This document shows positions 50,101-62,619 of a stretch of 64,000 bases of DNA, one piece after another. The first letter of the stretch is position 1; the number at the start of each line of letters is the position of its first letter. The stretch lies in assembly GCA_030562195.1 (NCBI GenBank), contig JAUJPP010000005.1, positions 39,047,106 to 39,111,105 on the forward strand. The letters are read 5' to 3'. The notes beneath the pieces are model-generated. The model saw nothing but the letters and a program-made list of their open reading frames with translations. It made no database searches and had not been told where the DNA came from. Position numbers and translations under genes: made by a program. The DNA is from Nipponacmea schrenckii (lineage: Eukaryota; Mollusca; Gastropoda; Lottiidae).

Positions 50101-50990
50101 ACAATTCATTGCATATTCAATTGTAATTTATTAGTGTTAAGGAATAAATGAAAGACATTTCAGTCTGTGCTTTAGGTTAACTTATGATTGTATGATGATG
50201 TTATGTGCAAAGTAGTATTTTAAATATTCACAGGTAATATCAATTTGTATTGTTGATATGTTTTAAACAGTATTTTAATTATCATTATAACCTGCTATTC
50301 AAACTCATCAGTAATTAGTTTTGTTCATATAATAATGGTATGAATGTTATTGTTAATACAAATTAGGAATGTGTCCCACAATTTTACAATGGAAACAAAC
50401 CTATTTCTCACTAGGGCCTATTATTACACTATTCACCTCAAACCCTTCTATAATTCTTTATTTCATAAATCATGACCTAAGCCAGTGCGTTAGTGAGAAT
50501 TTAATTCTCATCTGATTCTAACACTAACCTTGTATATGCAACCTATAAATCTATGAAAACCATCAATCAGCACTTTATACAGAGTTAATCTCTAACTTTC
50601 AATTAATCTTATAATGTGGAAAATATTCCTTTTAAATTTACTATATTGTGATATGGATAGTAGGAAATAACTCAGCCCAAGATATTGGTTACCTAATGAT
50701 TGTATAATAATGTCAATTGATAATATAAATATACATTACAGATTTTCATCATACTTAATACACCCTGTAGCTCCGTCAATGAACAATAAAATAATGTTTT
50801 AATACAACAATAGTAATGTATAGAGCCCCTATAGTGTGCCTTATTCCAGATGACAGTCTGGACAATAGAGATCCTGTGAGTAATTGTAGTAGTAAAATAA
50901 ACCAGCCATGTGACAGTGGTTAATTCTTACGATAAACTTCCTGAATGAATACAACTTGATTACTATCTATATACTTAGACAATTCATTCA
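47150..50990. other. Noncoding, nothing firm
   Basis: A plus-strand frame at 48928-49146 and a donor-like site on the minus strand at about 48698 (preceded by a short ATG frame) are not convincing. No repeat with definable ends was seen. Confidence 0.35.
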
Positions 50991-50997
50991 CACTTAC

Positions 50998-51180
50998 CTC
51001 TTTCTGTCCATTCAACAACAGTCCGTGAACACATTGTCTCTAAACAACCACCTTGAGTCTAATCCCATAGTTTAATGTGTTGATAGAAAAAGATGATCCT
51101 CACTTGATAGATACTACAAGAAATACACACTGCTACAGGCAGTCTCCTTCAAACATACAACAACTAGTTTTATTCAGATG
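50998..51180 (-). other. Candidate first (leader) exon ending in a consensus donor
   Basis: On the minus strand the sequence runs from the putative promoter to 'cagaaagAG|GTAAGTG' (donor at 50997-50992), a full consensus match. A short frame from an ATG at about 51034 (MCSRTVVEWTER, phase 1 at the donor) is preceded by an in-frame TAG. It is not signal-peptide-like, so the exon may be mostly 5' untranslated. Being on the same strand as the Ig exon 47 kb downstream, it could be the first exon of that gene; nothing in the sequence proves it. Confidence 0.3.
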
Positions 51181-51260
51181 TATTGTGAACTGGACGCGTG
51201 CGGAGAGTTATAAGAGATAGAGATATAGAGGCTGGCGCAACGCGTGACTGACTGATTGAT
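51181..51260 (-). promoter_or_regulatory. Candidate promoter: CpG-rich patch with two ACGCGT motifs and TTATAA
   Basis: In an AT-rich, CpG-poor window this stretch holds 'ggacgcgtgcgg' (about 51192) and 'ctggcgcaacgcgtgactga' (about 51232). The palindrome ACGCGT occurs twice. TTATAA lies between them (51209-51214). Read on the minus strand, the box sits about 30 bases before 'ttcacaatac', a plausible initiator. Promoter function is inferred. Confidence 0.35.
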
Positions 51261-52880
51261 TATTCTCACATTGAGCTGTGAATCCCCTTACAACTAGCCT
51301 GACTGTCAAACTGTCATCTGCTACCATCAGAAAGATATTCCCCATGGTGGCCCTCAACCATTCATAGTAGTGTGCAATCTATTTACAGGTCACTTCTGCT
51401 TTAATATGTAAATTAGGTCCCCAAATGAATGAGTCATATGGACAAATAGAAGGATGGCGATTCCAGCTATGAGCCACAATTTGCTGTGTTTTAAGACGAC
51501 ATAACTTCACACCACAAACTGGTAGTTTATGACAGTAAGAGTATAATAGTATTGTAGTACAGATACAAGCCTATAATTAGGACTAAAATAATGGTATTAC
51601 TATCAATATAATAGATGGACATTTTAAAATGATGTATTATTTACTGTTGTCTACATCATTATACATTAATATGTCTTATTTGACATTCTGTAGACTATTA
51701 ACTCTATCATGTGAGCCAATAACACCACGAAGGAGTTCTTTAAACAAGCTGGCTTAAACAGTTAAAATATTTAAACTAACCACAACGGTAACAAAACAGA
51801 ATGGAATTCTTTTATCAATATGAGGGTGAAATAGGCACAGTTTAAATGAAAGTATATTTTGGGGTGCTAAAAGAAATGTTTACATAACAAACAAAAAATA
51901 TGAATAAAAATCTTATTGAATGGCTACTTTTACTTAGTTTTGAATACCTAACAGAAAACAAAGCAAGGTGTATTTAAAAGATTGTAAGGAGGTTTTTCAT
52001 AATTTTTTATGTGTATCAGGAACACTGATAGCATCAATTTGCACCACTCAAATTTTCAATCAGAAGTCAGTGACTTCTGCAATTCAACTTAATCACACTG
52101 TCATGAATCATAAAATATGCTTGTAATACATTAAGCCATACATTGGTATTAATTAATGCAAAATTTAGATAACCTCTTTAGAATGCCTTTACTAGAAGTT
52201 GACAAGCATATTCTGTCCAGCAAACAGAACAATTTACCTAATAATTTTGAGAGGGAATAGAAAAAAAAACAATATATTTATCAGTTGGATATTACTTTGA
52301 TATATCTATTAAACTAAGTATTTATTGAAAAACATGTTTCAGAATAAATTATCTCAATGGAATTATTACCTAGATTAATTGACTTACTGGATTAAAAAGG
52401 AATGGTAGTATGCCCTTAAAGTCACTTTATCTTAAGGTTTTTTGTTGGTATTTCTAGTTCTGATTGTATTTACTTTGTTTTTTATGTTGTTTATATTCAC
52501 AGATCATTTTTTCAATAATAAAATAAATCTCAATCAAGCCAATGTTTTATGATGTTTACTATTTACTCTTTGTTATTCATTTAGCACAAATACACCCTCA
52601 TTTCAATCTGAATAGATCCATGGAAATAAATTTGGATTCTAAGAAGAAAAATCTTTAATAGATCAAGTGTGAGAGACAATTTATGATTGTAAATTGAGCA
52701 ATATCATGATACAAGTCCAATAACTTAACATTCTATTAAAGTCTCTCTGATATCCATTACAATTGTTATCAATATAATATACATAGACTAGACTGTCTTA
52801 TCATTCCACTTCCTACCTTTATATACTAATCTATCATATCAGAATTGTTTTCATTTCTGTTTCAATTCATATTTTGCTTA
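51261..52880. other. Noncoding, nothing recognised
   Basis: If 51181-51260 is a minus-strand promoter, this is upstream DNA. No exon or element was seen. Confidence 0.4.
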
Positions 52881-52884
52881 TTTG

Positions 52885-54815
52885 ATACCATGTATAAACA
52901 GTTAATATAACTATTACTATCTCTTGTATAAACAGTTGATATAACTATTACTATCTCTTGTATAAACAGTTGATATAACTATTACTATCTCTTGTATAAA
53001 CAGTTGATATAACTAGTACTATCTCTTGTATAAACAGTTGATATAAACAATTACCATCTCTTGTACAAACATTTGATATAAACTATTACCATCTCTTGTA
53101 TAAACAGTTGATATAAACTATTACCATCTCTTGTATAAACAATTGATATAAAATATTACCATCTCTTGTATAAACAGTTGATATAAACTATTACCATCAC
53201 TTGTATAAACAGTTACATAATAATCTTTTTTGTTTACAGTTGATATAATTTTATTTCTTGATAAACATTTATATAAACTATTACATCTCTTGTATAAACA
53301 GTTGATATAAACTATTACCTATACTTGTATAAACAGTTGATATAAACTATTACTATCTCTTGTATAAACAGTTAATATAAACTATTACTCATCTCTTGTA
53401 TAAACAGTTGATATAAACTATTACATCTCTTGTATAAACAGTTTATATAAACTATTACCATACTGTGTATAACAGTTGATATAAACTATTACTATCTCTT
53501 GTGTAAACAGTCGATATAAACTATTACCATCTCTTGTATAAACAGTTGATATAAACTATTACCATCACTTGTATATACAGTTGATATAAACTATTACCAT
53601 CTCTTGTATAAACAGTTGATATAACTATTACCATCTCTTGTATAAACAGTTGATATAAACTATTACTATCTTGTATAAACAGTTAATATAACTATTACTA
53701 TCTCTTGTATAAACAGTTGATATAACTATTACAATCTCTTGTATAAACAGTTGATATAAACTATTACCATCTCTTGTATAAACAGTTATATAACTATTAC
53801 CATCTCTTGTATAAACAGTTGATATAACTATTACTTTCTCTTGTATAAACAGTTTATATAAACTATTACCATCTCTTTATAAAACTTTTACATGTCTTGT
53901 ATAAACAGTTGATATAAACTATTACCATCTCTTGTATAAACAGTTGATATAAACTATTACCATCTCTTGTATAAAAACAGTTGATATAAACTATTATAAC
54001 AGTTATATAAACATTACCATCTCTTGTATAAAAACAGTTGATATAAACTATTACCATCTCTTGTATAAACAGTTGATATAAACTATTACCATCTCTTGTA
54101 TAAAACAGTTGATATAACTATTACTATCTCTTGTATAAAACAGTTGATATAAACTATTACCATCTCTTGTATAAACAGTTGATATAAACTATTACCATCT
54201 CTTGTATAAACAGTTGATATAAACTATTACTATCTCTTGTATAAACAGTTTATATAAACTATTACCATCTCTTGTATAAACAGTTGATATAAACTATTAC
54301 TATCTCTTGTATAAAACAGTTGATATAAACTATTACTATCTCTTGTATAAACAGTTGATATAAACTATTACCATCTCTTGTATAAACAGTTTATATAAAC
54401 TTTACATCTCTTGTATAAACAGTTGATATAACTATAACTATCTCTTGTATAAAACAGTTGATATAAACTATTACCATCTCTTGTATAAAAAAGTTGATAT
54501 AAACTATTACTATCTCTTGTATAAACAGTTTATATAAACTATTACCATCTCTTGTATAAACAGTTGATATAAACTATTACCATCTCTTGTATAAACAGTT
54601 GATATAAACTATTACCATCTCTTGTATAAACAGTTGATATAAACTATTACTATCTCTTGTATAAACAGTTTATATAAACTATTACCATCTCTTGTATAAA
54701 CAGTTGATATAAACTATTACTATCTCTTGTATAAACAGTTGATATAAACTATTACTATCTCTTGTATAAACAGTTGATATAAACTATCACTATCTCTTGT
54801 ATAAACAGTTTATAT
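52885..54815 (+). repeat. 35-bp minisatellite, about 55 copies
   Basis: The unit is 'tcttgtataaacagttgata' plus 'taaactattaccatc' (35 bases, or 34 when 'ataacta' replaces 'ataaacta'). The first copies are mostly the 34-base 'actattactatc' form. The later part is dominated by the 35-base 'ttaccatc' form, with 'tttatata' and 'aaaacag' variants recurring in blocks. A minus-strand open frame inside is a by-product. Confidence 0.95.
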
Positions 54816-54819
54816 AAAC

Positions 54820-55610
54820 TGTTGTCATTTTCAAATGAACAATACAGTTATTCATATAAGTACCAGTAAACTTTTTAGAATCAAATGTGGAACATTTTTT
54901 CTACTACATCCATCTTTTAATTTGTCTTTCGTTAAACTTTTGTCTCAAATTTTCTCTTGTATTAAGGGAGTTGGAAGAGAATATGTATTCTGTATGTTAA
55001 TTATTGAACAGTTAAATAAATTCATAATTATCTTTCAATGAAATCCATTATTCTGAATTCATGATATTTCTTATTTTAACTATAGAGTGTGTTTCAGGGA
55101 TAGCATAGTGTCATCAGATTTTGCTCCTTGCTCTTGTGGTTCAAGTTCTTTAAAAACTTAACCAAATAATGACATCACAATCACATTGCCATAAAAGACA
55201 AATAAAGCAATAACCTTGGTGTATAGGCCTATAGGTGTAGGACACTGAGAAGTGATTTTCCATGATGCCCATATATAGCTTGAAAACTTCCTCCTTTGAA
55301 CCCCATTTAAACAATAGTTAGGATATAACATCTGTTAATTTATCACAAGATCATTAAAAAATTTATTTTTTCAATAGATGAAACGGAATACAAAGAAGAG
55401 GTAATGCACATGTTGCACTTGTACTGTATGCACTGTCACTGACTTAATAACAATTATAGCATTCAATCATACAACAATAGTTTTTACCCTTCACTAGTTA
55501 CTTTACTCTATATATATGATATGCAAAACATGCTCTCTACACTCCATTGGCTATAGAAAATGACATAAAAAAGATATTTAACGTATAATTGAGGAAGGGG
55601 GATTGTGAAT
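54820..55610. other. Spacer between two minisatellites
   Basis: Unique AT-rich DNA of about 0.8 kb. An open frame at 54835-55041 has no recognisable protein features. Confidence 0.45.
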
Positions 55611-55616
55611 TGCTAA

Positions 55617-58316
55617 AATCTGTGTATTACTCTGACCATAATACCTTGTGTCTGTATTACTGTGACCATAATATCTTGTGTCTGTATCACTGTGACCATA
55701 ATACCTTGTTTATGTCACGCCTGCTTTACTATGGCTCAAATACCTTGTGCCTACATGTATATCACTGTGACCATAATACCTTGTCTCCTATTACTGTGAC
55801 CATAATACCTTGTGTCTGTATTACTGTGACCATAATATCTTGTGCCTGTATTACTATGAACATAATATCTTGTGTCTGTATCACTGTGACCATAATACCT
55901 TGTTTATGTCACGCCTGCTTTACTATGGCTCAAATACCTTGTGCCTACATGTATATCACTGTGACCATAATACCTTGTCTCCTATTACTGTGACCATAAT
56001 ACCTTGTCTCCTATTACTGTGACCATAATACCTTGTCTCCTATTACTGTGACCAAAATACCTTGTCTCTTATTACTGTGACCAAAATACCTTGTCTCCTA
56101 TTACTGTGACCATAATACCTTGTCTCCTATTTCTGTGACCAAAATACCTTGTCTCCTATTACTGTGACCATAATACCTTGTCTCCTATTACTGTGACCAA
56201 AATACCTTGTCTTCTATTACTGTGACCAAAATACCTTGTCTCCTATTACTGTGACCAAAATACCTTGTCTCCTATTACTGTGACCAAAATACCTTGTCTT
56301 CTATTACTGTGACCAAAATACCTTGTCTCCTATTACTGTGACCATAATACTTGTCTCCTATTACTGTGACCATAATACCTTGTCTCTATTACTGTGACCA
56401 AAATACCTTGTCTCCTATTACTGTGACCATAATACCTTGTCTCTATTACTGTGACCATAATACCTTGTCTCCTATTACTGTGACCATAAATACCTTGTCT
56501 CTTATTACTGTGACCATAATACCTTGTCTCCTATTACTGTGACCAAATACTTTGTCTCCTATTACTGTGACCAAATACTTGTCTATTACTGTGACCAAAA
56601 TACCTTGTCTCCTATTACTGTGACCATAATACCTTGTCTCCTATTACTGTGACCATAATACCTTGTCTCCTATTACTGTGACCATAATACCTTGTCTCTC
56701 ATTACTGTGACCAAAATACCTTGTCTCTTATTACTGTGACCATAATACCTTGTCTCCTATTACTGTGACCATAATACCTTGTCTCTATTACTGTGACCAA
56801 AATACCTTGTCTCTTATTACTGTGACCATAATACCTTGTCTCCTATTACTGTGACCATAATACTTTGTCTCCTATTACTGTGACCAAATACCTTGTGCTC
56901 CTATTACTTTGACCAAAATACCTTGTCTCCTATTACTGTGACCAAAATACCTTGTCTCCTATTACTGTGACCAAAATACCTTGTCTCCTATTACTGTGAC
57001 CAAAATACCTTGTCTCCTATTACTGTGACCAAAATACCTTGTCTCCTATTACTGTGACCAAAATACCTTGTCTCCTATTACTGTGACCAAAATACCTTGT
57101 CTCCTATTACTGTGCCCAAATAATACCTTGTCTCCTATTACTGTGACCAAAATACCTTGTCTTCTATTACTGTGACCAAAATACCTTGTCTCCTATTACT
57201 TTGACCAAAATACCTTGTCTCCTATTACTGTGACCAAAATACCTTGTCTTCTATTACTTGACCAAAATACCTTGTCTCCTATTACTGTGACCATAATACC
57301 TTGTCTCCTATTACTGTGCCCAAATAATACCTTGTTTTCCTATTACTGTGACCAAAATACCTTGTCTCCTATTACTGTGACCATAATACCTTGTCTCCTA
57401 TTACTGTGACCAAAATACCTTGTCTCCTATTACTGTGACCAAAATACCTTGTCTCCTATTACTGTGACCAAAATACCTTGTCTCCTATTACTGTGACCAT
57501 AATACCTTGTCTCCTATTACTGTGACCAAAATACCTTGTCTCTATTACTGTGACCAAAATACCTTGTCTCCTATTACTGTGACCATAATACCTTGTCTCC
57601 TATTACTGTGACCAAAATACCTTGTCTTCTATTACTGTGACCAAAATACCTTGTCTCCTATTACTGTGACCATAATACCTTGTCTCCTATTACTGTGACC
57701 ATAATACCTTGTCTCCTATTACTGTGACCATAATACCTTGTCTCCTATTACTGTGACCATAATACCTTGTCTCCTATTACTGTGACCAAAATACCTTGTC
57801 TTCTATTACTGTGCCCAAATAATACCTTGTCTCCTATTACTGTGACCATAATACCTTGTCTCCTATTACTGTGACCATAATACCTTGTCTCCTATTACTG
57901 TGACCATAATACCTTGTCTCCTATTACTGTGACCATAATACCTTGTCTCCTATTACTGTGACCATAATACCTTGTCTCCTATTACTGTGACCATAATACC
58001 TTGTCTCCTATTACTGTGACCATAATACCTTGTCTCCTATTACTGTGACCATAATACCTTGTCTCCTATTACTGTGACCATAATACCTTGTCTCCTATTA
58101 CTGTGCCCAAATAATACCTTGTCTCCTATTACTGTGACCATAAAAACCTTGTCTCCTATTACTGTGATCATAATACCTTGTCTCCTATTACTGTGACCAA
58201 AATACCTTGTCTCCTATTACTGTGACCAAAATACCTTGTCTCCTATTACTGTGACCATAATACCTTGTCTCCTATTACTGTGACCATAATACCTTGTCTC
58301 CTATTACTGTGACCAT
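55617..58316 (+). repeat. 29-bp minisatellite, about 93 copies, with higher-order structure
   Basis: The unit is 'ctcctattactgtgaccata' plus 'ataccttgt' (29 bases). The first third contains a longer composite unit: 'tatgtcacgcctgctttact' plus 'atggctcaaatacc' appears near 55710 and again near 55897, so a block of about 186 bases was duplicated. Farther on, a 32-base variant, 'gtgcccaaataatacc', occurs near 57113, 57318, 57811 and 58108. T/A alternation at 'ccataat'/'ccaaaat' is also patchy. Since 29 is not a multiple of three, the long frames rich in 'SPITVTIIPCL' are artefacts. Confidence 0.95.
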
Positions 58317-58600
58317 ACTTCCAGTGACCAAGTTACTATACACCATCCAGATAATTCATTTATAATTGGAAGTTGAGTTGTCTGACAGTCTCAAACAGAA
58401 ATGGATCACACCAGACTGTTAGACAATAAATTTTTATGGATTTCCAAGGGTCAGACAAATAATGTAAAGTTTCGGACAAATGAATTTATTGGATTGTTTA
58501 CTACATTCAATATAAATATTTATCATTTAAATTGAACATTTCTAATTTGTTTCCATGGTAACAGGTGAAATAGACAATTTATATATATATAAATTATGAC
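58317..58600. other. Noncoding flank of the array
   Basis: Nothing recognised. Confidence 0.5.
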
Positions 58601-58601
58601 A

Positions 58602-58805
58602 TAGACTGTGAACAATCAAAATTATTGAAATATGATATTGGAAGAAACAAATCACCACAACTTTTTTGGCTTTAAAAATCATATTATTTTTAATACTCCA
58701 AACATTGAAGAAATATGGGGAAAAAAAATTTCTAATGCTAAATAAATTTTTGTGATTTTTTACTTCCAATATCATATTTCAATAATTTTGATTGTTCACA
58801 GTCTA
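58602..58805. mobile_element. MITE with perfect 43-bp inverted ends (TA-flanked)
   Basis: Bases 58602-58644 and 58763-58805 are exact reverse complements over 43 bases (outer end TAGACTGTGAACAATC). Weaker pairing continues inward for about 15 more. If the outermost TA on each side is the target duplication, the element is 200 bp (58604-58803) with 41-bp ends, as for Tc1/mariner-type MITEs. The perfect match implies a young insertion. It has no transposase; the 77-codon minus-strand frame is incidental. A transcript would fold into a long hairpin. Confidence 0.85.
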
Positions 58806-59340
58806 GAAGTATACAACCATTAAGTAAAATCAGTGGTATAGATAAAGTCTTAAAGAGTAAAACTGACAATTAATTGTAAAAATGAATTGAAGTCATGTAA
58901 ATCTCAAACTGAATACTCTTTGTACATAGTATTAGTTGAATAAGGGTTAATAGAACCATGTCAAAACCTGAATTTAGAATATGATGCCATCTAGGCATGT
59001 TTAGAATTTTTAAATCAAACGGATAGACCTCCCAAATTTTTCATAGAGCTGTCCTTGGCCACCACACACTGCCTGTTTTCTGACAAATATATAATCAGTA
59101 ATAAGACAAATTAAGTGCACTTGTCTTAAGAAAGAGATGTATTTTAAGATCGAATAAAATATTTTAAAAAACCTGAGCACTTTAAGAAATCTACATTAGA
59201 AAAATCTTTAGACCATAATCAGATTACTATTTCATTTATATCAGACCTTTTATAAACAATTTCTAGTAGGGATAATCTTTCGAACAAATTACATCATATA
59301 GATTCAATTTTTAAAGATACAATATCACAGATGAAATATA
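58806..59340. other. Noncoding, nothing recognised
   Basis: No feature seen. Confidence 0.5.
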
Positions 59341-59345
59341 ATGCA

Positions 59346-59420
59346 ATTCATTGTGGAACTGTCAAGGGATCTTTAACGTGTGCAGCCTGTAGCACACAAG
59401 GCTACAGTTTATCCTCCCAT
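59346..59420 (-). mobile_element. SINE fragment, reverse orientation
   Basis: The reverse complement reads 'ccttgtgtgctacaggctg', 'cacacgttaaagatccc' and 'ttgacagttcc'. It aligns with the SINE segment 'catgtgctacgttaaagatccctcgacag' (in two parts) at 3345-3375. Confidence 0.6.
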
Positions 59421-59424
59421 TCCA

Positions 59425-61225
59425 AAAACTTGAACGCTTAGTCCCTTAGACATGCGTCTACTCTATTCATACTCTCTTTACACCAGTTATCATGTGTTCG
59501 ATAATAATGGCTTTAATCCATTTATTTTTATCACTGTTATAAATATTGTCTCAGCATAATGTTTTCTTGAAGTATGGAGTTTCATTTTTCCAAAGGTCAA
59601 TTTGGTACCTTGGCACTAAGTTTCAGTGTGCTTTGTGTTGTACATCTTTCATATATCTAGATAGTTTGACATTCAAGGTGTACTACTCTACACTAGACTA
59701 ACTTATAACAGTAATGTAGAAAGTATACTTCATAGCACCAAGCAATTGCTTAAAAAAACATGTCTCAAGTATAGAGATTAATGGGAAAATAGACCAAAAT
59801 AAATATTCTCTAGTGGTACAAGTCATAATTAAATACACTGACAAGCTTCTATAGCTGATAACTTCCAGGATATTCCATAGATTCTTACAGAGTTGATTGA
59901 GAGAATATTGAAACCATCATAAACTAAGTGATATAATAGGCATTATGTGTCAATATAGAGAAGTAAATTCTGTCATCTGACAACTTACAACCAATGCTCT
60001 AGGCTGATACAATCAGCAAGGTGTGAAACTTGGTTATGTGTTTATTTCTAGTATGACTAATGCATTTTTAACTGCACACTATGGACTCCCAATAAAGCTG
60101 TTTATTTTGACAGTTTTCAAGAGAATCATAATAAACTTTTTACATGTGTTTTACATAAAAGTAGACAATGACTAATAGCATCCATTACATTGAATAAGAA
60201 ATAGGAGATACTTGTAAGGATTAAATAATTGATTTTGTAACTCATAAATTTATTTCAATAAATTATTTGTAACATGTGTATGTCTCTCCTGGTTCTATAT
60301 GAGAAATCTGTTCCTAATAGAACATGCTAACCATTTATTTAACTATTTATGTCCTAGTCTCAGAAATAGGAAATTATTAAGTTAAGTTTTTCAGTGTTAG
60401 TGTTCAAAGCTTACAATCACAATTTCTGCCTTCAAAACCATGTATATAGAATTATATGTGATCAATTGCCAAAATGACAACTTACACATATAGTGAAGAC
60501 ATAATAGAAAGTAAAATATCCATGCACTTGTAGTACTTCTGGGCATTATTGACTTGGGGGTATTATGATGCCAATTTGACCTGATCCCTTTTTTAAGGCA
60601 TCATGTTTTATAATAATGAAGAGTGAAATCTAAATACCTAACAGTCACTGTAATAAACTAACAAAGAGTTAAAGTCACACCTCACTTCTTGTATTTTCTT
60701 TACTATATTTTTCTCTGTGAACTCTCATCAACTTAGATCTTCTAAATTAACCCTGAGCTGTCTTAATTAGTATTTTACGTTTAACAGCTTTGTTGTCATT
60801 CAGATTACAGTTTCTAAGCTGTAAGGTAGGCCAGATCTTTTTGTCATTTAATTCTTTTATGTATGTTCTTCTTCAATTTAGAATAGATTTGTGTTTCAGT
60901 GTTGTTATAATAATATTAGACAATTGGATATTCCAATTTAAGATCCCTAAGCCTGGTTAGGTAGTTCACCTTTATCTAATCATCTTTGTGAGTTTATAAT
61001 ATAATATTAATATATAGAAGCCCCTTTCTATCCCAATCAATTTACTGATGTGATTAACTCCCATAATCTTCACAATATTCTTTAAAATTAAATATGTGTT
61101 GAATCCACTTACAATTTAGGCAGATCTCTATATTTGTGACCCCAGCCAGGAGTTTCTTTATGAAATTCTTTACTCTATATACTCTAATAACTAAAATATT
61201 CTTTAAACTTGCCATAAGAATGGTT
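59425..61225. other. Noncoding, nothing recognised
   Basis: No exon or element was detected. Confidence 0.4.
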
Positions 61226-61228
61226 GAT

Positions 61229-61650
61229 TGTTTCAGATATACATATCACAATATTTCATCATATATACTATATAACTTCATATTGCTTTAAGAGTTATAT
61301 GGCTCAAAATATAGAAATCCTATTGGATTCAAGACTGGAATAAGCCAACATCCTTAATACTAACATAACTCAATTGTTTCAGATATACATACCACAATAT
61401 TTAATCATATATACTATATAACTTCATATTGCTTTAAGAGTTATATGGCTCAAAATATAGAAATCCTATTGGATTCAAGACTGGAATAAGCCAACATCCT
61501 TAATACTAACATAACTCAATTGTTTCAGATATACATCCCACAATATTTAATCATATATAGGCCTACTATATAACTGCATATTGCGTAAAATGTTTACGAG
61601 GCTCAAAATATGATACTGGAACATCATCAGTTATGTACTTTAAAGACTGG
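61229..61650 (+). repeat. 146-bp tandem repeat, about 2.9 copies
   Basis: Copies begin 'ttgtttcagatatacat' near 61229, 61375 and 61521. Copies 1 and 2 are nearly identical. Copy 3 diverges after its first 50 bases but returns to 'gactggaataagccag' near 61645. The period is exactly 146 bases. Confidence 0.9.
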
Positions 61651-61654
61651 AATA

Positions 61655-62320
61655 AGCCAGACTATATAAGAATATTTCTGATTAGAAAGATTGGTATATA
61701 ACATAGATAGAAGGTTATCAATGATATTGTATCATTGTTCTAGTCTAGTGAAAACAAACATAACCCTCACTGAACGTATTGACTACATTATCCAATTAAT
61801 GAAAAATAAATAAGAAATTACTGAACCATGGCATTCCAATAACAATCGATCAAAGTCACTTGGATCTACATTGTATTCTATTGGGTCCTATTATAGAATT
61901 TTCTAGTAATCCTCTCCTCAAGCTTTCTATCTATCAAAGAGAAACAGGGTAATCCACCTGGCCTACTGAGACTGAGCAATCCAGAAATATATTCCTAAAA
62001 ATGTCGTGCAAAATAGCAATTCCCTTAAGAGTTCTAGCTTTAATTGTTTAGTGGTTGCTAGGTCCCTGGTTCCTTTCAGATTTTTAAATCTGGTTTTTCC
62101 ATGGAGTTAATTAGGCTCTAGAGGCTATGAATTGAAAAACACATCTTGTCGTTTCTATTAATAAACCAAGTACTAATGATCCAAACCACGAAACAACACA
62201 CAAAATCTTATACAACATATTGCTGAAACATCTGTAGCTCACAAGAGGAAGTATATGAATCATAAGTGAGTATGACATTATAAAAATGTTATCAAGATTC
62301 AAGTATCCAGAAGGGTAAGT
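61655..62320. other. Noncoding, nothing recognised
   Basis: A minus-strand hydrophobic frame at 62111-62302 has no known features. Confidence 0.4.
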
Positions 62321-62321
62321 C

Positions 62322-62610
62322 TACCAACAACTACTACCTAGTTTGTGATATCAGCATCCACAGGAAGAGACTGTTAACTTTTCATCTACCAACAACTACC
62401 TAGTTTGTGATATCAGCATCCGCTGGAAGTGAATGTTAACTTTTCATCTACCAACAACTACCTAGTTTGTGATATCAGCATCGCTGGAAGTGACTGTTAA
62501 ATTTTTATCTACCAACAACTACCTAGTTTGTGATATCAGCATCCAGAAGGAACATTAACTTGTCATCTACCAACAACTAACTTGTGATTTCAGTATCCAC
62601 GGGAAACAAT
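62322..62610 (+). repeat. 62-bp tandem array of the GTTTGTGATATCAGCATC core, about 4.5 copies
   Basis: Units run 'ctaccaacaactacctag', 'tttgtgatatcagcatcc', '..ggaag..actgttaact', 'tttcat'. Core starts are near 62342, 62404, 62466 and 62527, with a decayed fifth copy at about 62580. It shares its core with 42040-42215 and, in reverse, with 44233-44255. Confidence 0.85.
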
Positions 62611-62619
62611 CTTACAAGA

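Noticed and set aside
55589..57409. Open frames with repeated 'SPITVTIIPCL' or 'YYCDHN' peptides
   Set aside because: They are products of the 29-bp minisatellite (three units make 87 bases), without start context or splice sites.
52885..58316. CRISPR-like array
   Set aside because: The direct repeats have no unique spacers; these are tandem minisatellites in a eukaryotic context.
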